Source: JAVWMQ01 sp036646055
GTDB lineage: Bacteria > Bacillota > Clostridia > Peptostreptococcales > Anaerovoracaceae
Length of the DNA stretch: 64,000 nucleotides
Assembly: GCA_036646055.1 (NCBI GenBank)
Contig: JAVXMY010000002.1
Span: 248,001-312,000, forward strand
Direction of reading: 5' to 3'
Part shown: positions 49,094 through 56,433 of the stretch, in pieces
Position numbering within the stretch: the stretch's first letter is position 1
Layout: every line of letters begins with the position of its first letter
Position numbers and translations under genes: made by a program
The notes under the pieces: generated by a model
The model's database searches: none
The model's input: the letters and a program-made list of their open reading frames with translations, nothing else
What the model was told of the DNA's origin: nothing

Positions 49094-50419
49094 TTAAATT
49101 CCACCGTAAATTGTTCCTAGAATTAAAACTGCAATTGTTATTCCAACAAATCCATATCTAGAAAGCGGTTCAAACCATGAACCAATAGGCTTAATTCTAC
49201 CAAGCTGTGCATGTTTAGTTGCGTAGCCCTTGCCACAAACCCAAAATACCATAATTGCTGCTAGTAGTGCTCCAACTGGAACAATATAAATAGAAACAAA
49301 GTCCATCCATTTACCAACCATATCTCCATTTTCAATTAAAACGCCAACAATAATTGCAATAGCAGCAACAATCTCAACTGCATAAGCTCTCTTAAGGCCA
49401 AATTTTTCCTGCAAAGCCTCAATTGGTGATTCAAATAAGTTTACCAGTGATGTAATTCCTGCAAATAAAACAGCAATGAAAAATACGCTAGCAAACAATG
49501 CTCCCATTGGCATCATCTTAAAAACTGTAGGCATTGTAATAAACATTAGTGGTGGTCCTGCTGCAGGATCAAGTCCAAAGGCAAATACTGCAGGAATAAT
49601 AACTACTGCTGCAAGCATAGCCGCAATAGTATCAAAAAGTGCAATGTTTTTGGCTCCTGCAACAACATCCTCCTTATCGCTTAAATAACTACCATAGACA
49701 ACAGTTCCGCAACCAGCAAGGGATAATGAGAAAAAGGCCTGTCCAAGAGCGTATACCCATGTTTTAGGGTCAGCCAAAGCCTCTGTGTTTAAAGTAAACA
49801 AGTATTTATATCCTTCAGCAACATTATCCAAAGTAGCGACTCTAATTGCAAGAATTAAAAACATAATGAAAAAAGCCGGCATCATAACTTTGTTAACTTT
49901 TTCAATGCCCTTAGCAATTCCCAGAATCATAAAAGCAAACACAATTACAAGAGCCGTTAAGTGCCAAGGAACTGATCCAAAAGAGCCTGCAATAGAACCA
50001 AAATAAGCTGCAGAATCTGGAGCTGAAGTAACAGCTCCAGTAATAGAACCAACTGTAAATTTAAGAATCCAGCCAACTACTACAGAATATCCAATAGCAA
50101 TTGCAAGAGAACCTAAAACAGGAATCAATCCAAGGGCCTCTCCCCATTTATGACCTCTCATTTCAAGAGCCTTTTTGAAGGCTCCAAGTGGACCGCTTTT
50201 CATAGATCTACCAAAGGTAATTTCTCCGATTACTCCAGTAATACCTATTAATGCAACAAAAATAAAGTATGGAATCAAGAATGACGCTCCGCCAAACTGT
50301 CCAACTCTATAGGGAAACATCCAAATATTCCCCATTCCTACTGCCGATCCAATGCAAGCAACTACAAAGCCAAACTTAGTTTTGAAGCCATCTCTCTTGT
50401 TTAAATTATTCTTTTCCAT
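49094..50419 (-). CDS. Sodium-dependent transporter (NSS/SNF family)
   Basis: With the ATG at 50419 (MEKNNLNKRDGFKTKFGF, AGGAGG at 4 nt) it has 441 residues and about eleven helices. ACIGSAVGMGNIWMFPYRVGQFGGASFLIPYF is the NSS signature with the sodium-binding segment. Prokaryotic members bring in amino acids or related solutes. The upstream in-frame codons (to 50452) are leader. Substrate unknown. Confidence 0.92.
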   Translation of the reverse strand: MEKNNLNKRDGFKTKFGFVVACIGSAVGMGNIWMFPYRVGQFGGASFLIPYFIFVALIGITGVIGEITFGRSMKSGPLGAFKKALEMRGHKWGEALGLIPVLGSLAIAIGYSVVVGWILKFTVGSITGAVTSAPDSAAYFGSIAGSFGSVPWHLTALVIVFAFMILGIAKGIEKVNKVMMPAFFIMFLILAIRVATLDNVAEGYKYLFTLNTEALADPKTWVYALGQAFFSLSLAGCGTVVYGSYLSDKEDVVAGAKNIALFDTIAAMLAAVVIIPAVFAFGLDPAAGPPLMFITMPTVFKMMPMGALFASVFFIAVLFAGITSLVNLFESPIEALQEKFGLKRAYAVEIVAAIAIIVGVLIENGDMVGKWMDFVSIYIVPVGALLAAIMVFWVCGKGYATKHAQLGRIKPIGSWFEPLSRYGFVGITIAVLILGTIYGGI

Positions 50420-50456
50420 GTATCCTCCTAATACCTCTCTAATCTCCCTCATTATT

Positions 50457-50489
50457 ATGGACCAAGCAATCCTGGTCCATTGTTTTTTT
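50457..50489 (+). terminator. Hairpin with T-run on the plus strand
   Basis: ATGGACCA (50457-50464) pairs with TGGTCCAT (50473-50480), followed by seven T on the plus strand (50483-50489). No plus-strand gene reads into it; on the minus strand, which carries the genes, it has no T-run. It may stop antisense transcription or be a leader hairpin of the NSS gene. Confidence 0.5.
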
Positions 50490-50496
50490 ATATTTT

Positions 50497-51354
50497 CTAT
50501 CTAAACATACCTTTTTTAATTAGGTTTCCAGTAACGACTCTGTCTAGACCAGCTAAATCCTTAGTAACCCGAATATTTTCATAACTGCCATTATTAATCA
50601 TTATAGCTGAAACATCTTCTCCTTGATCGTGGCCGATTTCCAAGACTAAGACGCCTTCCTTCTTTAGGTATTCAGGTGCTTCATCAATAATTCTTCTATA
50701 AAAATCAAGACCGTCTTCCCCACCATCTAAGGCAGAAATAGGATCATATTCTCTAACTTCAACTTGAAGTGTTGGAATAATATCAGTTCTAATATATGGC
50801 GGGTTTGAAATAATCATATTGAATTTCTTGTTTGAAACTCCTCCAAACAAATCACCCTTCACAACTTCCCCTTTAACTCCATTTCTTTCTAAGTTTTCCT
50901 TAGTTAATTCTACGGCGTCATTACTGTAATCTGAAAGGGTCAATTTAATATTATTTCTCATTGCCAGGGAAATACCAATAACTCCCGAACCGCAACAAAG
51001 ATCCAAAACTGTAGACTTAGGTTTGAGCAGTTTTTCCCCCTCTAAACAAACACTCTCAGTTTCAAACCTTGGAATAAGCACATTTGGTCTAACTGTAAAT
51101 ATGCCATCCATAAATTCCGTTTCGCCAGTAATATGCTGAAGGGGTACTCTTGTAGTTCTTTTCTCAATTAGCCCTAGGTATTTTTCTACCACTAATTCGT
51201 CTACTGCCTTGGCCCACATAAGCAAAAATTTACTTCTACTATAATTTTTCATATGACAATATATATATTCTGCCTCATATTTGGCACTTTCTATTCCAAC
51301 CTTATTGAGCTGGATTTCCCCCATCTTTACTAGATCTCGAACTAATAAACTCAT
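50497..51354 (-). CDS. prmC: Peptide chain release factor N5-glutamine methyltransferase
   Basis: 285 residues. N-terminal helical domain (residues 1-75) then a SAM methyltransferase with TVLDLCCGSGVIGISLAM and the catalytic NPPYI (ISNPPYIRTD). It methylates the GGQ glutamine of RF1/RF2. The start overlaps the end of the DUF1385 gene by 53 nt, a long overlap; a later ATG (51324) would still overlap. AAGGA is present upstream at 11 nt. Confidence 0.93.
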   Translation of the reverse strand: MSLLVRDLVKMGEIQLNKVGIESAKYEAEYIYCHMKNYSRSKFLLMWAKAVDELVVEKYLGLIEKRTTRVPLQHITGETEFMDGIFTVRPNVLIPRFETESVCLEGEKLLKPKSTVLDLCCGSGVIGISLAMRNNIKLTLSDYSNDAVELTKENLERNGVKGEVVKGDLFGGVSNKKFNMIISNPPYIRTDIIPTLQVEVREYDPISALDGGEDGLDFYRRIIDEAPEYLKKEGVLVLEIGHDQGEDVSAIMINNGSYENIRVTKDLAGLDRVVTGNLIKKGMFR

Positions 51355-52357
51355 TTTCTCTTATAATCCTTCCGTTAATATCACATATGCCTTCCCCTAA
51401 CTGAGGCTCATCTCTAAGTACAGCCTTCATTGCTGCAATTGCAACCTCTAGCTGATCATTGTCAGGCTCTTTTGTAGTTATCTTTTGCAAGTAAAGTCCT
51501 GGCATACTTAGAATTTTAACTAGCCAGTTATCGCTTCTACCTGCCCACTTCAATAGTTCATAGCTAAGTCCTGCAATTACAGGGATTAGCAGTAATCTTG
51601 AAGTTATTCTAAGAACCATATTTGGCCATCCCATAAACGAGAAAAGCACCAAACTTATTATCATTACAAACATCAAGAAACTTGTTCCACATCTAGGATG
51701 AAGTGTGTAAAACTTTTGGCAGTTTTCTGGTGTTAGGTCAAGGCCGTTTTCAAAGCAGTGAATACACTTATGCTCTGCACCATGAAACTGAAACACTCTT
51801 TTAATATCTTCCAATTTGGCTACAAAATAAATATATAAAACGAATAATATTATTCTTACAATTCCCTCAATTAAGTTCAAAACAAACACATTGTCAACAA
51901 AGCCCTTAAGTAGGTCAACAAGCAAGGTAGGCCCAATAATAAAGACCCCAACAGTTACTAAAACCGCAATAATGACAGACATTGCCAACATTAAATTCCA
52001 AACTGCTCGCTCCCCAAATTTGTTTTCAACCCATGTCTCAAACTTAGATTTTTTTTCTTCCTCATACTGCTCCATTCCAGGACCATCGTATGCCTCCAAA
52101 ACATCTGCCGCATACATCAGTGTCTGCATTCCATCAATTAATGACAAAACAAAAGCTACTACACCTCTAATAATCGGCCATTTCATCCACTTACTCGGCT
52201 TTTTCTTAAGCTCTGTCTTCATGTGGATTTCATTGTTTGGTAATCTAATTGCCAGGGATCTAGCCTTAGGCCCATTCATCATAATCCCTTCGATTACCGC
52301 CTGCCCTCCAACTGAAGTCGGACACGCATCCTTCAAAAATATTTTCTTTAAATCCAT
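51302..52357 (-). CDS. DUF1385 family membrane protein
   Basis: 351 residues with four to five membrane helices. GGQAVIEGIMMNGP near the start and FHGAEHKCIHCFENGLDLT (middle, HxxE/CxxC) and LHPRCGTSFLMFVM are the DUF1385 signature, seen in many Firmicutes beside prmC and rho. The His/Cys motif may bind metal. The function is unknown. The start at 52357 lies 29 nt after the rho gene. Confidence 0.9.
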   Translation of the reverse strand: MDLKKIFLKDACPTSVGGQAVIEGIMMNGPKARSLAIRLPNNEIHMKTELKKKPSKWMKWPIIRGVVAFVLSLIDGMQTLMYAADVLEAYDGPGMEQYEEEKKSKFETWVENKFGERAVWNLMLAMSVIIAVLVTVGVFIIGPTLLVDLLKGFVDNVFVLNLIEGIVRIILFVLYIYFVAKLEDIKRVFQFHGAEHKCIHCFENGLDLTPENCQKFYTLHPRCGTSFLMFVMIISLVLFSFMGWPNMVLRITSRLLLIPVIAGLSYELLKWAGRSDNWLVKILSMPGLYLQKITTKEPDNDQLEVAIAAMKAVLRDEPQLGEGICDINGRIIRENEFISSRSSKDGGNPAQ

Positions 52358-52386
52358 TCTTACCCCTATTCAATATTGACTATAAC

Positions 52387-53730
52387 CTAACCTAGCCTAA
52401 TTTTTTTAATTACACTTAAAAATTCTTTGTTATCCTTAGTCATTTCCATATTATCAATAATAGCTTCTGTAACTTCTTGAGTTCCCCCACTAGACAAAGC
52501 CCTTCTCATATAAAAAACTGCTTCCAGTTCATTCTGATCCATTAATAAATCTTCTCTTCTAGTTCCGCTCTTATTCAGATCAATAGCTGGAAAAATTCGT
52601 TTTTCAGATAGTTTTCTATCCAAATGAAGCTCCATATTACCTGTACCCTTAAATTCTTCAAATATAACATCATCCATTCTGCTTCCAGTATCAACAAGTG
52701 CTGTAGCCAAAATAGTAATGCTGCCACCTTCTTCAATATTTCTAGCCGCCCCAAAGAATTTCTTTGGATTATATAAAGATGCCGGGTCAAGACCACCAGA
52801 AAGTGTCCTTCCAGAAGCCGGTACAACTAAGTTATACGCCCTAGCAAGTCTAGTAATGCTATCCATCAAAATAATAACATCCTTACCATGTTCAGCAAGT
52901 CTCTGAGCTCTAGCTAATACCATTTCTGCAACTTTTACATGGTGCTCAGGTTTCTCGTCAAAAGTCGAGTAAATTACATCTCCATTGCCCTTTAAGGATC
53001 GTTTCATGTCAGTAACTTCCTCTGGCCTTTCATCTACCAAAAGCACAATCATTTCTGCTTCTGGATATTTTTCTTCAATGCTAGCTGCAATTTTCTTTAG
53101 CAAAATCGTTTTACCCGCCTTAGGCTGTGCAACGATTAAGCCTCTCTGTCCAAAACCAATTGGCGCAATAAGATCGATTAGTCTCATAGAAAGGTCTTTG
53201 CCTTTTTCTAAATATATTCTTTTCTGGGGAAAAATCGGTGTTAGTCGACTAAACTCTGGTCTAGAGATAGCTTTTCCCGGTTGTTCACCGTTTACAGAGA
53301 GAACATATATTAAAGCACCAAATTTCTCAGTACCTCTTGGTTTTCTACATACTGCTTCAACCTTATCCCCTGTCTTAAGTCTAAATCTTCTAACCTGAAC
53401 CTGAGAAACATAAATATCATCTTCGCTAGTTAGGAAGTTTTCAAATCTTAAAAAACCAAATCCACCTTCAGCAATTTCCAAAATTCCAGAAACCTCAAAC
53501 TTACCTGTTTCCTCAGGTCTATTAGAATCTTGACTTGTGCTTTCTGATTGACTTTCTACAGTTTCCATATGGTTCATTTTAGTGTCCCTGTCTTCATCAT
53601 TTGATTTTAACTCAAGCAACCTATTAATAATATCTTCTTTTCTATCTGTTGATAATAACTCAACACCTGTTGCCTCTGCAATTTCCTTTAGCTCAGCAAT
53701 TTTCTTCTTTTTTAATTCAGCCTTCTCCAT
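52387..53730 (-). CDS. rho: Transcription termination factor Rho
   Basis: 447 residues. N-terminal Rho_N helical domain (1-40), an acidic Ser/Gln-rich linker (about 43-75), the RNA-binding cold-shock domain with GFGFLRF (90-96), and the hexameric ATPase with Walker A AQPKAGKT (201-208), VDERPEEVTDM (232-242), Walker B VIILMD (285-290), Q-loop PASGRTLSGG (304-313) and R-loop KGTGNMELHL (361-370). TAGGAGATTTTA precedes the ATG. Confidence 0.97.
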   Translation of the reverse strand: MEKAELKKKKIAELKEIAEATGVELLSTDRKEDIINRLLELKSNDEDRDTKMNHMETVESQSESTSQDSNRPEETGKFEVSGILEIAEGGFGFLRFENFLTSEDDIYVSQVQVRRFRLKTGDKVEAVCRKPRGTEKFGALIYVLSVNGEQPGKAISRPEFSRLTPIFPQKRIYLEKGKDLSMRLIDLIAPIGFGQRGLIVAQPKAGKTILLKKIAASIEEKYPEAEMIVLLVDERPEEVTDMKRSLKGNGDVIYSTFDEKPEHHVKVAEMVLARAQRLAEHGKDVIILMDSITRLARAYNLVVPASGRTLSGGLDPASLYNPKKFFGAARNIEEGGSITILATALVDTGSRMDDVIFEEFKGTGNMELHLDRKLSEKRIFPAIDLNKSGTRREDLLMDQNELEAVFYMRRALSSGGTQEVTEAIIDNMEMTKDNKEFLSVIKKIRLG

Positions 53731-53860
53731 TAAAATCTCCTAACTTTAATCGTCTCTTTAACTTAACTATTATACCTTATAGCCTAAATAATAGCAAACC
53801 TTAGAGAGGCCTATGACACTGTAGTAAGACTTTAGCATATTCTTATGTGAATTATAGCTA

Positions 53861-53888
53861 AAAAAAAAAGAGCCGATATTATCGACTC
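53861..53888 (-). terminator. Intrinsic terminator of the AbrB-type gene
   Basis: On the minus strand GAGTCGAT and ATCGGCTC pair and are followed by ten T. Just after the AbrB-type gene stop. Confidence 0.88.
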
Positions 53889-53897
53889 CTAATTTGC

Positions 53898-54140
53898 TTA
53901 TAATCCTTTTAGTTCATCAAGACATTTAGAACAAATCTTCTTGCCATTGAATTCTTTTAAATCTCTTGCTTCTCCGCAGAAGCTGCATGATGGTTCATAC
54001 TTCTTAAGCATGATGAATTCCCCTTCAACAAAAATTTCGATTGGATCCTTAACATCGATTCCTAAGCTATTTCTTAGTTCTTTTGGAATTACAATTCTTC
54101 CTAGTTCATCAACTTTTCTTACAATGCCTGTTGCTTTCAT
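53898..54140 (-). CDS. AbrB/SpoVT-type transition regulator with C-terminal zinc ribbon
   Basis: With the ATG at 54140 (MKATGIVRKVDELGRIVIPKEL) the protein has 80 residues, the normal length for this clostridial group. Residues 1-50 are the swapped-hairpin AbrB DNA-binding domain; residues 52-73 hold Cys52, Cys55, Cys70 and Cys73 (CSFC...CSKC), a zinc ribbon. Controls growth-phase genes in related bacteria. An upstream GTG-side extension has no ribosome site. An extended -10 (TGGTAAAAT) lies about 50 nt before it. Confidence 0.9.
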   Translation of the reverse strand: MKATGIVRKVDELGRIVIPKELRNSLGIDVKDPIEIFVEGEFIMLKKYEPSCSFCGEARDLKEFNGKKICSKCLDELKGL

Positions 54141-54279
54141 ACTACTCACGTTCCTTTCTGAAAAACACAAATTACTTTAGACGTTTTGTACATTTTACCA
54201 CACAACACCCTTGATGAAAAGAAAAAATGTAAAAACTTATAGAAATGTTATAATTTTGTAATATTTGCAATTTGCAAAT

Positions 54280-55263
54280 TTATTCAATCCCAAATCCAAC
54301 TGTGTTTTTAACTCTTGCTATGGTTTTCAAAGATATTTCATTAGCTCTACTAGCACCATCTTTTAGTGCTTCTATTAATTCTTCTGAATTTCTAATCTCT
54401 TCAAATCTAGTTCTAATTGGAGTTAACTTTTCAATAGTTAAAGCTACAAGATCCTTTTTGAAATCTCCATAACCCTTACCTTCATATTTCTTTTCAATAT
54501 CATCAAAGCTAATTTCACCAAATACACTGTATATTGTCATTAAGTTACTAATCCCAGGTTTGTTTTCCGGATCAAACTTAACAATTCCTTCAGAGTCAGT
54601 TGTTGCTTTCATAATTGCCTTCTTGATTTTAGCATCATCATCTAAAAGAGAAATTCTACTTAATGGATTTTCAGCTGACTTACTCATCTTCTTAGTAGGG
54701 TCATCTAGAGCCATAATCTTAGCCCCTTCTTTTAGAAATCTTCCATCAGGCATTACGAAAGTATCTCCATATTTATTGTTCATTCTACCAGCAATATCTC
54801 TACAAATTTCAATATGCTGTTTCTGATCAACACCAACTGGTACTACATCTGTATCGTATAGTAGAATATCTGCAGCCATTAGAATAGGATATGTTAAAAG
54901 TCCAGCACCAACACTTTCCTGACCTTTGCTCTTATCTTTGAACTGTGTCATTCTAGAAAGCTCACCTGTATATGTATGACATGTTAATATCCAACTTAAT
55001 TCAGCATGTCCTGGAACATCTGACTGAACAAATACAATGCTCTTTTTTGGATCAATACCTATTGCTAGATATAAAGCTGCAACATCAAGAATATGTTTTT
55101 TTAATTCTTTTGGATCTTGAGGTACAGTAATTGAATGCATATCTACAATACAGTAAATACATTGGTGGTCGTCTTGTAATTCAACAAACTGTTTTAAGGC
55201 ACCTAAATAGTTCCCTATATGGATATTTCCTGTTGGTTGAACTCCTGAAAAAACTCTTTTCAT
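54280..55263 (-). CDS. trpS: Tryptophanyl-tRNA synthetase
   Basis: Start at 55263 (MKRVFSGVQPTGNIHIGNYLGA; TTAGGAGGATAAAA), 327 residues. HIGN (the HIGH-like motif, near residue 15) and KMSKS (near 194) are intact, with the DIAGR...PVGVDQKQHIEICRDIA segment between. Standard bacterial length. Starts 29 nt inside the 3' end of the preceding sigma gene if read upstream to 55292, so they overlap in layout and may be co-transcribed. No T-box leader is seen. Confidence 0.96.
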   Translation of the reverse strand: MKRVFSGVQPTGNIHIGNYLGALKQFVELQDDHQCIYCIVDMHSITVPQDPKELKKHILDVAALYLAIGIDPKKSIVFVQSDVPGHAELSWILTCHTYTGELSRMTQFKDKSKGQESVGAGLLTYPILMAADILLYDTDVVPVGVDQKQHIEICRDIAGRMNNKYGDTFVMPDGRFLKEGAKIMALDDPTKKMSKSAENPLSRISLLDDDAKIKKAIMKATTDSEGIVKFDPENKPGISNLMTIYSVFGEISFDDIEKKYEGKGYGDFKKDLVALTIEKLTPIRTRFEEIRNSEELIEALKDGASRANEISLKTIARVKNTVGFGIE

Positions 55264-55291
55264 TTTTATCCTCCTAATACTACTAACATAA

Positions 55292-56026
55292 TTATTGTGA
55301 AATTTCGTGAGCAAATCTTTCTAATATTTTTTTCTCCGCTCTTGAAATAGTCATTTGTGAAACTTTAAGTTCCTTTGCTATATCATTTTGACTTTTATCT
55401 TCGATAAATCTTTTTCTAAAAATATATCTGTTAGTCCCTGATAATTCCTTTAAAACCTTTTGTATAATTTCTCTGTTTTCAATACCTTCAAAACCTTTTT
55501 CCTCTTGAGCTGTGTATTTCTCAAACATAGAGGCCATACCTTCATCTCCATTGTCCTCAAAGGTCTGATTTAAGCTAAGGGCGCCATAAGCAGCCCCTCC
55601 TTCTAAGGCTTTTAGAATTATTTCTTCTCTTTCGTCTAAGTACTCTGCAATTTCCTTAACTGTTGGAACTCTTCCAAGCTCACCAGTTAAATGATCCTTT
55701 GCCTTTGGTATTGCTACAGAAACTTCTTTAATTTTCCTAGGAACTTTAACGCTCCACCCTTTATCTCTAAAGTGTTTCTTTATTTCCCCTAATATGGTCG
55801 GTGTCGCAAAACTGTTGAATTCAAATCCTTTAGAAGGATCAAATCTTTCTACTGCAGCTATTAAAGCCATAGCACCGACCTGATATAGGTCGTCATACTC
55901 AAAACCCTTACCTAAATATTTCTTGATTAAAATGTCAACTAAGTATAAATACTGTTCAACTATTTTATTCCTAAGATCTATATTGGAAGTCTTTTGGTAT
56001 TTCTCAAACAGTTCTTGGTTTTTCAT
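55292..56026 (-). CDS. SigB/SigF/SigG-type RNA polymerase sigma factor
   Basis: 244 residues with regions 2 (EYDDLYQVGAMALIAAVERFDPSKGFEFNSFATPTILGEIKKHFRDKG), 3 (RVPTVKEIAEYL) and 4 (DKSQNDIAKELKVSQMTISRAEKKILERF). Group 3 sigma of the type that an anti-sigma kinase controls. Its ATG overlaps the stop of the preceding anti-sigma gene by 4 nt (ATGA), so translation is coupled. The promoter class it serves is unknown; there is no anti-anti-sigma gene next to it. Confidence 0.92.
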   Translation of the reverse strand: MKNQELFEKYQKTSNIDLRNKIVEQYLYLVDILIKKYLGKGFEYDDLYQVGAMALIAAVERFDPSKGFEFNSFATPTILGEIKKHFRDKGWSVKVPRKIKEVSVAIPKAKDHLTGELGRVPTVKEIAEYLDEREEIILKALEGGAAYGALSLNQTFEDNGDEGMASMFEKYTAQEEKGFEGIENREIIQKVLKELSGTNRYIFRKRFIEDKSQNDIAKELKVSQMTISRAEKKILERFAHEISQ

Positions 56027-56424
56027 ATATTTTTCACCATTTTAATACTTTTGCATCCATCTTCTTCAACAATTTCAACAGAATCCATTAAGCTTTTAAT
56101 AATAGATGAGGCTAAATCTCCCTCGTTTGGACAGTCTAGACATGGTCTATTTTGACTCTTACAAATTGTATGTCCGGCTGCATCTGCTTTAACTTCCACT
56201 TCAATTTTTTTTTCATAACATGAAATTGAAACATCATAGTATTCACACCACTTATCATTGCCATGACAAGTTACAAGTTTTGCTGCATCTCCTACTGAAA
56301 CTGCAATATCGTCTACAGCTTCTACATCAAATCCAGCTATACTTGCAGTAGAACCTACTGTCATTCTTAATACATTTATAAAACTTGGTTCTCCAGGAAC
56401 TCTAATACTAACTACCTTTGGCAT
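56023..56424 (-). CDS. RsbW/SpoIIAB-like anti-sigma factor with degenerate N-box and Cys cluster
   Basis: 133 residues with an HATPase_c_2 fold (FINVLRMTVGSTASIAGFDVEAVDDIAVSVGDAAKLV, then EVKADAAGHTI and SSIIKSLMDSVEIVEED). The N-box is not standard: the usual S-E-x-x-x-N is replaced by S-V-G-D-A-A-K, losing the Glu and Asn used for phosphotransfer and Mg-ATP. Cys88, Cys95 and Cys98 form CKSQNRPCLDC. This suggests a binding-only anti-sigma with a metal- or redox-sensing insertion. Coupled to the sigma gene; ATG preceded by GGAGAAAAA. Confidence 0.8.
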   Translation of the reverse strand: MPKVVSIRVPGEPSFINVLRMTVGSTASIAGFDVEAVDDIAVSVGDAAKLVTCHGNDKWCEYYDVSISCYEKKIEVEVKADAAGHTICKSQNRPCLDCPNEGDLASSIIKSLMDSVEIVEEDGCKSIKMVKNI

Positions 56425-56433
56425 TTTTTCTCC

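Noticed and set aside
54280..55314. T-box leader for trpS
   Set aside because: trpS starts inside the end of the sigma gene region and there is no leader with a T-box sequence or terminator.
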